Shown here one piece after another: positions 51,150 through 59,670 of a stretch of DNA of 64,000 nt. The translations under genes and the position numbers were made by a program. This DNA comes from Sphingobium sp. B2D3C (lineage in GTDB: Bacteria; Pseudomonadota; Alphaproteobacteria; Sphingomonadales; Sphingomonadaceae), in the NCBI RefSeq assembly GCF_025961835.1, contig NZ_JAOQOK010000001.1, forward strand, positions 1,178,001 to 1,242,000, written 5' to 3'. Under the pieces are notes generated by a model that had not been told where the DNA came from, searched no databases, and was given only the letters and a program-made list of their open reading frames with translations. The stretch's first letter is position 1, and each line of letters starts with the position of its first letter.

Positions 51150-52517
51150 ATGGCGAAAGTGAAACGTCGATATGTGTGCCAGGCCTGCGGGGCGGTGGCG
51201 TCCCGCTGGCAAGGGCAGTGCGATGACTGCGGAGAATGGAACAGTCTGATCGAGGAAGCGCCGCCCACGGCGTTCTCGGCCAAGCACGATCTGCAGGCCG
51301 GCGGGCAGGCGATTAATCTGATTGGGCTCGATGCGGATATCGCTCTGCCCGAGCGGATGAACACTGGCCTGCCGGAATTCGACCGCGCAGTCGGCGGCGG
51401 GCTGGTGGCGGGGTCCGCAAGTCTGATCGGCGGCGATCCGGGCATCGGCAAATCTACCCTGCTGCTTCAAGCTGCGGCGCGGATGGCCAAGGCCGGGCGG
51501 CATGTCGTTTATGTGAGTGGCGAGGAAGCTGCCGATCAGGTCAGGCTGCGCGCCCGGCGGCTGGGGCTGGGCGATGCGCCGGTGCATCTCGCCAGCGCCA
51601 CCTCCGTGCGGGATATTCTGACGACATTGGGGCAGCGGGAAGAGCCCGATCTGCTCATCATCGATTCGATCCAGACCATGCACAGCGACCTGATCGAAGG
51701 CGCGCCGGGCACGGTCAGTCAGGTGCGGGCGAGCGCTCAGGAGTTGATTCGCTTCGCCAAGCGCGGCGGGACGGCGCTCATTCTGGTTGGCCATGTCACC
51801 AAGGATGGCACCATCGCCGGGCCGCGCGTGCTGGAGCATATGGTGGACACCGTGCTCAGCTTCGAGGGGGAGCGCAGCCACCAATATCGTATCCTTCGCG
51901 CGATCAAGAACCGCTTTGGCGGCACGGACGAGATCGGCGTGTTCGCAATGGTCGAGGAGGGACTGCAGGAAGTCGGCAATCCCTCGGCGCTGTTTCTGAC
52001 CGACCGTGAGGAGCGCGTGGCGGGCACGGCAGTCTTCCCCGCGCTTGAAGGTACGCGGCCGGTTCTGGTGGAAGTGCAGGCGCTGACGGTGCGACTGGCC
52101 AGCGGCGCGACCCCGCGCCGGGCCGTGGTCGGCTGGGACAGCGGCCGGCTGGCCATGGTGCTGGCCGTGCTCGAAGCCCGCTGCGGCTTGAGCTTCGCGA
52201 CTTGCGAGGTCTATCTCAATGTCGCTGGCGGTTACCGCTTGCAGGACCCTGCCGCCGACCTTGCCGTCGCTGCTGCCCTGATCTCGGCGCTTTCCGAAAA
52301 ACCCGTGCCGCATGATGCGGTGATGCTCGGGGAAATCGCGCTGTCCGGCGAGTTACGTCCGGTCGCCCATAGTGCGCTGCGCCTGCGAGAAGCCGCCAAG
52401 CTCGGCTTCGGGCGTGCCTTGTTGCCGGCATCCAGCGCGGCGCAAGCCAGCGGCATTTCGACGACCGGATTCCGCCGGCTCGGCGATCTTGTTGACCATC
52501 TGCTTGGGCGGGACTAG
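51150..52517 (+). CDS. radA: DNA repair protein RadA
   Basis: RecA-like branch-migration ATPase active in recombinational repair. The 455-residue protein has an N-terminal zinc finger (VCQACGAVASRWQGQCDDCGEW, C4 type), Walker A GDPGIGKST (95-103), Walker B LLIIDSIQTM, and the RadA-specific IKNRFGGTDEIGVF motif. The C-terminal Lon-protease-like domain (VYLNVAGGYRLQDPAADLAVA) lacks protease activity in this family. cvpA starts 10 bases after it, and the pair heads an operon radA-cvpA-NifU-like-DUF423. Confidence 0.97.
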   Translation: MAKVKRRYVCQACGAVASRWQGQCDDCGEWNSLIEEAPPTAFSAKHDLQAGGQAINLIGLDADIALPERMNTGLPEFDRAVGGGLVAGSASLIGGDPGIGKSTLLLQAAARMAKAGRHVVYVSGEEAADQVRLRARRLGLGDAPVHLASATSVRDILTTLGQREEPDLLIIDSIQTMHSDLIEGAPGTVSQVRASAQELIRFAKRGGTALILVGHVTKDGTIAGPRVLEHMVDTVLSFEGERSHQYRILRAIKNRFGGTDEIGVFAMVEEGLQEVGNPSALFLTDREERVAGTAVFPALEGTRPVLVEVQALTVRLASGATPRRAVVGWDSGRLAMVLAVLEARCGLSFATCEVYLNVAGGYRLQDPAADLAVAAALISALSEKPVPHDAVMLGEIALSGELRPVAHSALRLREAAKLGFGRALLPASSAAQASGISTTGFRRLGDLVDHLLGRD

Positions 52518-52526
52518 CCAGCCGGC

Positions 52527-53102
52527 ATGACCGTGCTGGATTTTGCCGTTCTTCTGCTCATCGGTGGCCTGGCCGTGCGGGGCTTCCTGCGCGGTTTCGT
52601 GACCGAATCGCTATCGCTTGCGGCGCTGATTGGCGCCATCGTCGCGGTGCGGCTGTTCCACGCGCCCTTCACCGCTCTGCTCGATACCATCGTGGGGGCG
52701 GAATATGTGGCGGCGCTGCTGGCATTCGTCGCGGTGTTCGGCGTCGTCTTCATGCTAGGCACGCTGCTAGCCCGCTGGATCGGCGACAAGACCAAGACCT
52801 CGCTACTCGGCCTGTTCGACCGGACGCTGGGCCTTGGCTTCGGCGCCATCAAGGGCCTGTTGGTGGCGACCATCGCCTTCGTGCTCTTCACGATCGGTTA
52901 TGATGCCATCTACGGCGTGCAGACCAATCGGCCGGACTGGATGCGGTTGTCCCGGTCTTATCCGCTCCTGAGCGCGAGCGGCGCGGCGATGAGTGGTTGG
53001 ATGGCGGAGAACAGCCGGCGCGGCGGCCTGCTCGGTATTCTTGAGGATGATGGCGCTGAGAGTAGCAACGCGAGTGGCGAGGACAGCAATGCCGCGCAGT
53101 GA
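52527..53102 (+). CDS. cvpA: CvpA family membrane protein
   Basis: Inner-membrane protein of 191 residues with four predicted helices (LDFAVLLLIGGLAVRGF, LSLAALIGAIVAVRLF, YVAALLAFVAVFGVVFMLGTLL, KGLLVATIAFVLFTIGY). The FDRTLGLGFGAIKGL segment is the strongest family mark. E. coli CvpA is needed for colicin V production and for envelope homeostasis; a general role is not fixed. The C-terminal 45 residues are soluble and acidic. It starts 10 bases after radA and is followed 13 bases later by the NifU-like gene. Confidence 0.92.
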   Translation: MTVLDFAVLLLIGGLAVRGFLRGFVTESLSLAALIGAIVAVRLFHAPFTALLDTIVGAEYVAALLAFVAVFGVVFMLGTLLARWIGDKTKTSLLGLFDRTLGLGFGAIKGLLVATIAFVLFTIGYDAIYGVQTNRPDWMRLSRSYPLLSASGAAMSGWMAENSRRGGLLGILEDDGAESSNASGEDSNAAQ

Positions 53103-53114
53103 AGGCACCGGGGC

Positions 53115-53564
53115 ATGAGCAGCGCGCTCTACAGCATGGATGTGCTGCGTCGCGCTGCCGGCATTTCCGCCTATCCGCCGCTCGAGCAGGCTGATTTCGT
53201 CGAGGAGCGGCGCTCGCCGACCTGCGGCAGTCGTGTCTCGGTCAGCTTGCGGGTGGATGAGGCCGGCCGCATCACCGCCTTCGGGGTGGATGCCAAGGCT
53301 TGCGCGCTGGGGCAGGCCGCCTCGGCCATTCTCGCCGCGCAAGCTGTCGGCGCTGATCGGGCAACCATCGAGTCGGTGAGCGAGGCATGGCGGGGCTATC
53401 TGGCCGGGGAGCAGGATGCCCTGCCGGACTGGCCGGATCTCGCCTTGCTCGCAGCCGGTCGAGATTATCCCGCCCGGCACCCCTCAATGCGACTGGCATT
53501 CGAGGCCACGGTCGCCGCCCTTGCTCGCGCAAATGGGGACGCGCAAAAGGAGACGTCGTCATGA
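53115..53564 (+). CDS. NifU-like iron-sulfur cluster scaffold protein
   Basis: Small cytoplasmic protein of 149 residues related to the N-terminal domain of NifU/IscU. Two family cysteines are seen, in RSPTCGSRV (about residue 37) and AKACALGQAASAI (about residue 62). The third ligand position near the C-terminus, which in IscU lies in an HC motif, reads YPARHPSMRLAFEA here and has no Cys. Homologues of this kind occur across alphaproteobacteria and may carry or transfer clusters differently. It overlaps the next gene by 4 bases (ATGA) and belongs to the radA operon. Confidence 0.82.
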   Translation: MSSALYSMDVLRRAAGISAYPPLEQADFVEERRSPTCGSRVSVSLRVDEAGRITAFGVDAKACALGQAASAILAAQAVGADRATIESVSEAWRGYLAGEQDALPDWPDLALLAAGRDYPARHPSMRLAFEATVAALARANGDAQKETSS

Positions 53565-53896
53565 TCGGCATACTGGCCGCGCTGAGCGCCGCCTTGTCCA
53601 TCGGCGCGTCGGCATTCGGCGCTCATGCGGCCAGCAGCCCGCAGGCGGCGGAGTGGTTACGGACCGGCGGCGTCTATCAGCTTGTCCATGCCGTGGCGGT
53701 GCTTGCGTTGCTGCGCCTGCCGGTCAGCAGCGGTCCATCCTGGGCGCTGCTGGGCGGGAGCGCGCTGTTCGCCACGACGCTCTACGCCATGGCGCTGGGT
53801 GCCCCGCGCTGGCTCGGCGCAATCACGCCGATTGGCGGCGTGGTGATGATCCTGGGATGGCTCTGGTTGGCCTGGCAACTCGCGCGCGCTGACTGA
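53561..53896 (+). CDS. DUF423 family membrane protein
   Basis: Membrane protein of 111 residues with the family opening (LAALSAALSIGASAFGAHA) and four hydrophobic stretches; YQLVHAVAVLAL, LFATTLYAMAL and ITPIGGVVMILGWLWLAW are typical of the YgdD/DUF423 group. Function unknown. Its ATG overlaps the stop of the NifU-like gene (ATGA), so translation is coupled. It is the last gene of the operon and converges with aroB across 15 bases. AGGAG lies 8 bases before the start. Confidence 0.9.
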   Translation: MIGILAALSAALSIGASAFGAHAASSPQAAEWLRTGGVYQLVHAVAVLALLRLPVSSGPSWALLGGSALFATTLYAMALGAPRWLGAITPIGGVVMILGWLWLAWQLARAD

Positions 53897-53911
53897 GGCG
53901 ATCTGCCTGTT

Positions 53912-55009
53912 TCAGGCGCCGTCGAGATAGGCGGCAACGTCCGCCAGATCGACATCCTTGGCGAGATAGGTCTTGCCGATACCACGGGCGAGCAGGAAGG
54001 GCAGGGTGCCGCTGCTCATCTTCTTGTCATGCAGCATATGCTCGACGAGCCGCGCACCAGAAGCGGAGACACCCGCATCCGCCAGCGAGGCGGGCAGGCC
54101 GACCGCGCGCAGATGCGCGACGACCCGCTCTGCATCCTCGGGCGGGCATTCGCCGCGCCGCACGGAGTATCCAAAGGCCAGTGCCATACCCGCCGCGACA
54201 CCCTCGCCATGGAGCAGCCGATCCGAAAAGCCGGTTTCCGCCTCAAGCGCATGGCCAAAGGTGTGGCCAAGGTTGAGGAGCGCCCGGCGACCGCTGGTCT
54301 CGCGCTCATCCTCGGCGACGATTGCGGCCTTGGCGGCGACGCTGCGGGCAATGGCGTGGGCGCGGGCATCCGGATCGCCAGCCATCAGCGCCGTGCCGTT
54401 CGCCTCGCACCACGCGAAAAACTCGGCATCGTCGATCAGGCCGTACTTCACCACCTCGGCATAGCCGGCGCGCACTTCGCGCGGGCCCAGCGTATCGAGG
54501 GTGTCGGGGTCGATCAGCACGAGTGATGGCTGATGGAATGCGCCGAGCAGGTTCTTGCCTGCCCGGCTGTTGATCGCCGTCTTGCCGCCGACTGAGCTAT
54601 CCACCTGCGAGAGCAATGTGGTCGGGATCTGCACGAAGTTGCAGCCCCGCTTGACGATGGATGCCGCGAAACCGACCAGATCGCCGATCACTCCGCCGCC
54701 CAGTGCAATCACATGGTCCCGCCGTTCTATGCCATGGGCGATCATCCGGTCGGTCAGGGCTTCGAGATGCTGCCAGCTCTTGGTGGATTCGCCCGCCGGA
54801 AGCGTCACCAACTCGGCCGCCAGTCCAGCCCGCTCCAGCGCGGCGGCAAGGCGGGGCCATTGAGCCGAAGCGACATGCGCGTCCGTCACGACCAGAAAGG
54901 GTCGGCTGCTGGCAAAGGGCGTCAGCGCCTCGCCCGCGCGCTCCATCAGCCCGGCTTCGATGCGGACATCATAGCTGCGCTCGCCAAGGGAAACGGGGAC
55001 GGTGGTCAT
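53912..55009 (-). CDS. aroB: 3-Dehydroquinate synthase
   Basis: Second step of the shikimate pathway, conversion of DAHP to 3-dehydroquinate, NAD and metal dependent. The 365-residue protein has the NAD-site GGGVIGDLVGFAAS, then PTTLLSQVDSSVGGKTAIN, FHQPSLVLIDPDTLDTL, and the zinc-ligand region LLNLGHTFGHALE with the later LHGEGVAAGM. Its ATG overlaps the aroK stop (ATGA), the standard aroK-aroB coupling. Length matches E. coli AroB (362 aa). Confidence 0.97.
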   Translation of the reverse strand: MTTVPVSLGERSYDVRIEAGLMERAGEALTPFASSRPFLVVTDAHVASAQWPRLAAALERAGLAAELVTLPAGESTKSWQHLEALTDRMIAHGIERRDHVIALGGGVIGDLVGFAASIVKRGCNFVQIPTTLLSQVDSSVGGKTAINSRAGKNLLGAFHQPSLVLIDPDTLDTLGPREVRAGYAEVVKYGLIDDAEFFAWCEANGTALMAGDPDARAHAIARSVAAKAAIVAEDERETSGRRALLNLGHTFGHALEAETGFSDRLLHGEGVAAGMALAFGYSVRRGECPPEDAERVVAHLRAVGLPASLADAGVSASGARLVEHMLHDKKMSSGTLPFLLARGIGKTYLAKDVDLADVAAYLDGA

Positions 55010-55560
55010 GGGTTGAGCGCTTTCACGATCTTGTCGATGGTCGCCTCATGCGGCGAGTCCGAGCTTTTGATGTGGATGGGGGCTTGCTGGTAAAAGGGCG
55101 TGCGCGCCGCAGCGAGGCTCTTGAGCACTTCGCGCGGCTCACGGTCCTTCAGCAGGGGGCGGCCATCGCGCCGGGAAACGCGGTCGACGAGAATGTCGAT
55201 ATCCGCATCCAGCCAGACGGCCGTGGCGTGCGCGAGGATCAGCGCCCGTGTCTCGTCATTGACGAAAGCGCCGCCACCGGTGGCGACAACCTTGGGCACG
55301 CCGTCGATCAGCCGAGCGATCACGCGCCGCTCGCCATCGCGAAAGGCCGGCTCGCCATAGGTGTCGAAGATTTCCTGAATGGTCATCCCGGCCGCCCGCT
55401 CGATCTCGTCGTCGGCATCGACAAAGGGCAGGTTGAGCCGGGCTGCGAGGCGGCGGCCGATGGTGGACTTTCCCACGCCCATCAGGCCCACCAGGACGAT
55501 GGATGGTCCTGCGGATGCCCCTGCGATGGCCTCTTCGCGATATTTATCGTTTCGCCCCAT
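55006..55560 (-). CDS. aroK: Shikimate kinase
   Basis: ATP-dependent phosphorylation of shikimate at O3. The 184-residue protein has Walker A GLMGVGKSTIGRRLA, the shikimate-binding DADDEIERAAG, FRDGERRVI and VATGGGAFV. The first 18 residues are an extension before the P-loop strand (MGRNDKYREEAIAGASAG), as in several alphaproteobacteria. It heads the aroK-aroB operon and is divergent from the 63-aa membrane protein across 96 bases. Confidence 0.96.
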   Translation of the reverse strand: MGRNDKYREEAIAGASAGPSIVLVGLMGVGKSTIGRRLAARLNLPFVDADDEIERAAGMTIQEIFDTYGEPAFRDGERRVIARLIDGVPKVVATGGGAFVNDETRALILAHATAVWLDADIDILVDRVSRRDGRPLLKDREPREVLKSLAAARTPFYQQAPIHIKSSDSPHEATIDKIVKALNP

Positions 55561-55656
55561 GATCTGCGCGGCTATACAGCCGCCAACGTCTGAGGCAACG
55601 GCGTTCGAACGCCATCAGGCATATGTCACTGCAACGGTAAGGCCCGATCCCCCATC

Positions 55657-55848
55657 ATGAAACTCAGCCGCCGCGACCCTTATCAACAGTCCTATCGCTC
55701 ACGCCGTCCGCGTAATCCGCTGTCGCTGATCGGCGTCATTCTGTTGGTCGTCATCGTGCTGCTCCTCGTGCTCTCCTGGTGGAACGGCGCCGAACGACCC
55801 GTCACCGAGATCGAGCTGCCGGTTTCCGCCGAGCAACTTGCCGGTTAG
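55657..55848 (+). CDS. Small single-pass membrane protein (63 aa), unknown
   Basis: No family recognised. The product has a basic cytoplasmic start (MKLSRRDPYQQSYRSRRPR), one strong membrane helix at about residues 23-43 (LSLIGVILLVVIVLLLVLSWW), and a short outer tail with ELPVSAEQLAG. The positive-inside pattern suggests the N-terminus in the cytoplasm. No strong ribosome-binding site is visible (CCCCATC precedes the ATG), but the frame is clean, lies between two divergent genes and starts 10 bases before the next coding region, which supports translation. Small proteins of this type often regulate or anchor a partner; the natural candidate is the secreted protein that follows. Confidence 0.65.
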   Translation: MKLSRRDPYQQSYRSRRPRNPLSLIGVILLVVIVLLLVLSWWNGAERPVTEIELPVSAEQLAG

Positions 55849-55857
55849 GGCAGGGCA

Positions 55858-57696
55858 GTGCGAGGCAGACAGATTGGCTTGCTGGCGGGGATGAGCGCGC
55901 TGGCGCTCAGCATTCCCGTACTGGCGCAGAGCGGCCCTGAATCGCTGCTGCCGCCCGGATTTGGCGATGCCGCGCCGACGCCGTCGCCCAGCGGGCCGCA
56001 GCCGGCGACACCGCAGCCCACGCGGCCGGCCGCACCGGCGCCCACGCCGCTGCTGCCGCCCGGCGCCGTCGTCGACCGCGCCGCCAATGCCATGGCGGCC
56101 GACGAGGCGGTGAACGAGACGGCAGCCGACGAAATCGCCGAGAAATACGATCTGCCGCCGTCCGCACGCCGGTCTCTCGACCGGATCGGCCCGCTCAAGG
56201 TGGCGCAGGGCGGCTTGGGCGAAAGCGCCTTCGGGCAACGCAATGGGCAGGCCCTTGCCGGCGTAATGCGCACGATGCGCGCGCCGGTCATGTCTCGCTG
56301 GGCAAGCATTTTGATGCGTCGCGCGCTGCTCTCCCAGCTCACCACGCCGTCGGATATCAACGGCGCGGACTGGGCCGCCGAGCGCGCATGGCTGCTGCTG
56401 CGCATGGGCGAGGCGGATAATGCGCGCCTGCTGATCCAGCAGGTCGATGCCGATCAGTATAGCCGCCGGCTCTATTCCGTGGCGATGCAGGTGCAACTTG
56501 CTACCGCTGATCCCGCCGGCTTCTGCCCGCTGCTGCCACGCGCGCGGGATATGAGCGACGAGCCGGGCTGGTTCATGGCGCAGGCCATCTGCGCCTCTTT
56601 CTCGGCAGATCAAGGCACGGCGAGCGCATTGCTCAGCCAAGCACAGCGGCGCGGCATCGCCCGCGGCATCGACTACAGGCTTGCCGAAAAGGTTGTCGGC
56701 GCCGGGCCGAACAGCCGCCGCTCGGTGAAGATCGAGTGGGATGGCGTGAGTCAGCTCACGACATGGCGCTATGGCCTGGCCACGGCAACCAATGTCGCCA
56801 TTCCACCAGCTTTGTTCCAGACGGCCGGGCCGCAGGTGCTCGCCTGGCAGGCTCGCGCGGCCAATCTGTCGCCGATGGATCGTCTGGCGGGTGTCGGAGT
56901 CGCCTCGCAGCTGGGCGTCTTCTCGGGCGCGGCAACATTGGGCTTCTTCGCTGCCTTGGCCGAGGACGAGTCCGCCGAGGCTGCCGCGAATGATCGCGTC
57001 GACTGGCTGCGGACGGCCTATGGCTCAGGCGATACCGGCACGCGAATTTCCGCGATGCGCGATTTCTGGCAGGCCCAGCCGTCAGGTGGCTGGAGTGCCG
57101 GGCCGGGCGGCGTTTACTATGGCGCCTTGCCCGCTGTCGCGCGCGCGGCTGCGGCGCTGCCGGTCTACGCTGAAGCAGGCGAGGATACGCCCTGGCTGAT
57201 CGCTGCCATGCTTGCGGGCGGCTATGATCGGAGCGCCGCGCGCTGGCGCAGCGTGCTCGAGGGACTGGACGGTGACGCACAGCAGCGCAGCTGGGCCCTG
57301 TTGGCGACTGGCCTGCCCGATGCGGCGGTGGACCTGTCCGCAAACCGTATCGCCGCCTTTGTCGACGCCGATGAGGCAGAAGACAAGTTGCGTGGTCATA
57401 GTCTCGTCGCCGTGCTGGGTGGGCTCAATCGCCTGCCTGCGGGCGAGCGGGCGCAGCTTTTGCAGGATGCCGGGGTCAACCTGTCCTCGCGGCGTCCATG
57501 GGTCCGGGCAATCGTTGCGGCGGCGGCACGCCGGGAACAGGGCACGGTAGCGTTGCTGGCGGGCGTCGGGATGCAGAGCCTCAATTGGCGCAACATGACG
57601 CCCGAGCAGCTCTATTACATCATATCGAGCCTAAACGCTGTCGGTCTTGAGGCTTATGCGCGGATGATCGGCGCCGAGGCGATGGCCCGGCTCTGA
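55858..57696 (+). CDS. Large secreted alanine-rich protein, unknown
   Basis: No named family recognised. The 612-residue product starts with GTG at 55858 and has a signal peptide (about residues 1-24, LLAGMSALALSIPVLAQ). Residues 25-70 are rich in Pro, Ala and Thr and contain LLPPG twice. The rest is alpha-helical in character, with helix-sized Ala/Leu/Arg segments that recall tetratricopeptide-like solenoids (for example WAAERAWLLLRMGEADNARLLI), although no exact TPR consensus is met. No catalytic motif, few cysteines (two, about residues 222 and 242). It follows the 63-aa membrane protein by 9 bases and overlaps xer by one base, so the three are probably cotranscribed. Periplasmic location is inferred. 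Confidence 0.75.
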   Translation: MRGRQIGLLAGMSALALSIPVLAQSGPESLLPPGFGDAAPTPSPSGPQPATPQPTRPAAPAPTPLLPPGAVVDRAANAMAADEAVNETAADEIAEKYDLPPSARRSLDRIGPLKVAQGGLGESAFGQRNGQALAGVMRTMRAPVMSRWASILMRRALLSQLTTPSDINGADWAAERAWLLLRMGEADNARLLIQQVDADQYSRRLYSVAMQVQLATADPAGFCPLLPRARDMSDEPGWFMAQAICASFSADQGTASALLSQAQRRGIARGIDYRLAEKVVGAGPNSRRSVKIEWDGVSQLTTWRYGLATATNVAIPPALFQTAGPQVLAWQARAANLSPMDRLAGVGVASQLGVFSGAATLGFFAALAEDESAEAAANDRVDWLRTAYGSGDTGTRISAMRDFWQAQPSGGWSAGPGGVYYGALPAVARAAAALPVYAEAGEDTPWLIAAMLAGGYDRSAARWRSVLEGLDGDAQQRSWALLATGLPDAAVDLSANRIAAFVDADEAEDKLRGHSLVAVLGGLNRLPAGERAQLLQDAGVNLSSRRPWVRAIVAAAARREQGTVALLAGVGMQSLNWRNMTPEQLYYIISSLNAVGLEAYARMIGAEAMARL

Positions 57697-58625
57697 TGGC
57701 CGGTGCGGACGAGCGCGAGTCGGCCGTCGGTTCGCGCGATGCCACGCTGATCAGCCGCTATCTCACCATGATGGCGGCCGAGCGCGGCGCCTCACGCAAC
57801 ACATTGCTCGCCTATCGAACCGATCTCGAAGACGCTGCGGCGCGCTGCCAGGGGTTGGCAGATGCGGACGCTACCCGGCTCACCTCGCTGGCTGCATCAT
57901 GGCGGGATCTCGCGACATCGACGGTCGCGCGCAAACTTTCGGCGCTACGAGGTTTCTTCGCTTTTCTAGAGGCAGAGGCGGTCCGGGCTGACAATCCCGC
58001 CGCGAGTCTGGCAAGGCCCAGCCTGCAGCGTCCGCTCCCCAAAATACTGTCTCATCAGGATGTCGATGCGATTTTTGCGGTCATCGCCGAACGGATTGCG
58101 CGCGTGCCGGTCAATCCGCTCGACCTACGGCTCGCGGCGCTGATCGAGTTGCTCTACGGTTCCGGGCTGCGTGCGACCGAACTGGTTTCGTTGCCCGCCA
58201 AGGCCATGGCGACCGATCGCCCCTTTCTCATCCTGCGGGGTAAGGGCGGGCGCGAGCGGCTCGTGCCGATCTCCGACCGGGCGCGCGCGGCCGTGGCCGC
58301 TTGGCGGGCGCATGTGCCGGAGGACAGTGCCTGGCTCTTCCCATCAGGCAAATCCTATTTGAGCCGCGTGCGCCTCTTCCAGCTGGTGCGCGCTTTGGCC
58401 GCCGAGGCTGGTATCGATCCGGCGCGGGTCAGCCCGCATGTCCTGCGTCATGCCTTCGCGACCCATTTGCTGGAAGGGGGTGCAGACCTGCGCGCATTGC
58501 AGGCCATGCTGGGCCATGCCGACATCACCACGACGCAGATTTACACCCATGTCGACGCCGCGCGACTGGTCGCGCTCGTTAACGCACGCCATCCGCTCGT
58601 TGACCTCAAGCGACGCGGCGTATAG
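57696..58625 (+). CDS. Tyrosine recombinase XerC/XerD
   Basis: Site-specific recombinase of 309 residues, of the type that resolves chromosome dimers at dif during FtsK-driven segregation. The N-terminal core-binding domain (SRYLTMMAAERGASRNTLLAYRTD in outline) is followed by the catalytic domain with all six active-site positions: Arg in SGLRATEL, Lys in GKGGRERLVP, HVLRHAF (His and Arg), GHADITTTQIYTHV (His/Trp position and Tyr). Length and text fit XerC/XerD rather than phage integrases, but which of the two is not clear by eye. The start codon overlaps the stop of the preceding secreted-protein gene (TGATG). accA follows 9 bases later. Confidence 0.92.
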   Translation: MAGADERESAVGSRDATLISRYLTMMAAERGASRNTLLAYRTDLEDAAARCQGLADADATRLTSLAASWRDLATSTVARKLSALRGFFAFLEAEAVRADNPAASLARPSLQRPLPKILSHQDVDAIFAVIAERIARVPVNPLDLRLAALIELLYGSGLRATELVSLPAKAMATDRPFLILRGKGGRERLVPISDRARAAVAAWRAHVPEDSAWLFPSGKSYLSRVRLFQLVRALAAEAGIDPARVSPHVLRHAFATHLLEGGADLRALQAMLGHADITTTQIYTHVDAARLVALVNARHPLVDLKRRGV

Positions 58626-58634
58626 CGCGCGAGC

Positions 58635-59579
58635 ATGATCAGTTATCTCGACTTTGAGAAGCCGGTAGCGGCACTCCAGGCCCGGATCGACGAATTGCGC
58701 GAGACGGCCGACAATGATTCCATCGATATCGATGCGGAGGTCGAAAAGCTGCAGCAGCGCTCGACGGCGATGCTCGGGGATCTCTACGCGCGGTTGACGC
58801 CCTGGCAGAAGACGCAGGTCGCGCGCCATGCCCAGCGGCCGCACTTCCGCGATTTCGTCGAGGGCATGTGCAGCGACTTCATGCCGCTGGCTGGCGACCG
58901 CGCCTTTGCCGACGATCAGGCCATTCAGGGCGGCTTTGCGACCATCGAGGGCCGCAAGGTGATGCTGATCGGCCATGAGAAGGGCAATGATACCGCCAGC
59001 CGGGTGAAGCATAATTTCGGCATGGGGATGCCGGATGGCTATCGCAAGGCGATCCGGCTGATGCAACTGGCCGATCGTTTTGGCCTGCCCGTGGTAACGC
59101 TGGTCGACACCTCAGGCGCCTTTCCGGGTGTGCAGGCCGAAGAACGCGGTCAGGCCGAGGCAATCGCGCGTGCGACCGAGGCCTGCCTCACGCTCGGCGT
59201 GCCGCTGGTGGCGGCCGTGGTCGGCGAGGGCGGATCGGGCGGCGCCGTGGCGCTGGCGTCTGCCAATCGCGTGCTGATGTTTGAACATGCGATCTATTCT
59301 GTGATCTCGCCTGAGGGTTGTGCCTCCATCCTCTGGCGGACCGCGGACAAGGCGGCAGACGCGGCGCAGGCGATGCAGGTCACCGCGCAGCAGCTCGCCA
59401 GCCTGGGGGTGATCGACCGGATCGTTCCGGAGCCGGTGGGCGGTGCTCATCGGGCGCCCGACTCGGCTATCGCAAGCCTCAAGGGCGCAATTCTGGAAGA
59501 GCTTGGTGCCCTCGCCAGCGAAGATTCGAATGCGCTGCGCACGCAGCGAGCACAGAAGTTTCTGGCCATGGGCGCCTGA
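58635..59579 (+). CDS. accA: Acetyl-CoA carboxylase carboxyltransferase subunit alpha
   Basis: Transfers the carboxyl group from carboxybiotin to acetyl-CoA to make malonyl-CoA, with AccD. The 314-residue protein begins ISYLDFEKPVAALQARIDEL and contains the family blocks GDRAFADDQAIQGG, GMPDGYRKAIRLMQLADRF, TLVDTSGAFPGVQAEERGQ and GEGGSGGAVALASANRVLM. The length is normal. It lies 9 bases after the Xer gene, so it may share its transcript. Essential for fatty acid synthesis in nearly all bacteria. Confidence 0.97.
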   Translation: MISYLDFEKPVAALQARIDELRETADNDSIDIDAEVEKLQQRSTAMLGDLYARLTPWQKTQVARHAQRPHFRDFVEGMCSDFMPLAGDRAFADDQAIQGGFATIEGRKVMLIGHEKGNDTASRVKHNFGMGMPDGYRKAIRLMQLADRFGLPVVTLVDTSGAFPGVQAEERGQAEAIARATEACLTLGVPLVAAVVGEGGSGGAVALASANRVLMFEHAIYSVISPEGCASILWRTADKAADAAQAMQVTAQQLASLGVIDRIVPEPVGGAHRAPDSAIASLKGAILEELGALASEDSNALRTQRAQKFLAMGA

Positions 59580-59670
59580 CAACGGGAACAGCCCAAGGCG
59601 ATTTGCATTCCCTCAACGTCTGTCTATTTTCGGTTCGTCGCAAAATAGACCTGAATGAGAAGGGGAGGCT

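Noticed and set aside
57696..58625. Integrase marking a genomic island
   Set aside because: Sequence fits chromosomal XerC/XerD and the neighbours (aroKB, accA) are housekeeping; no tRNA target, direct repeats or phage genes.
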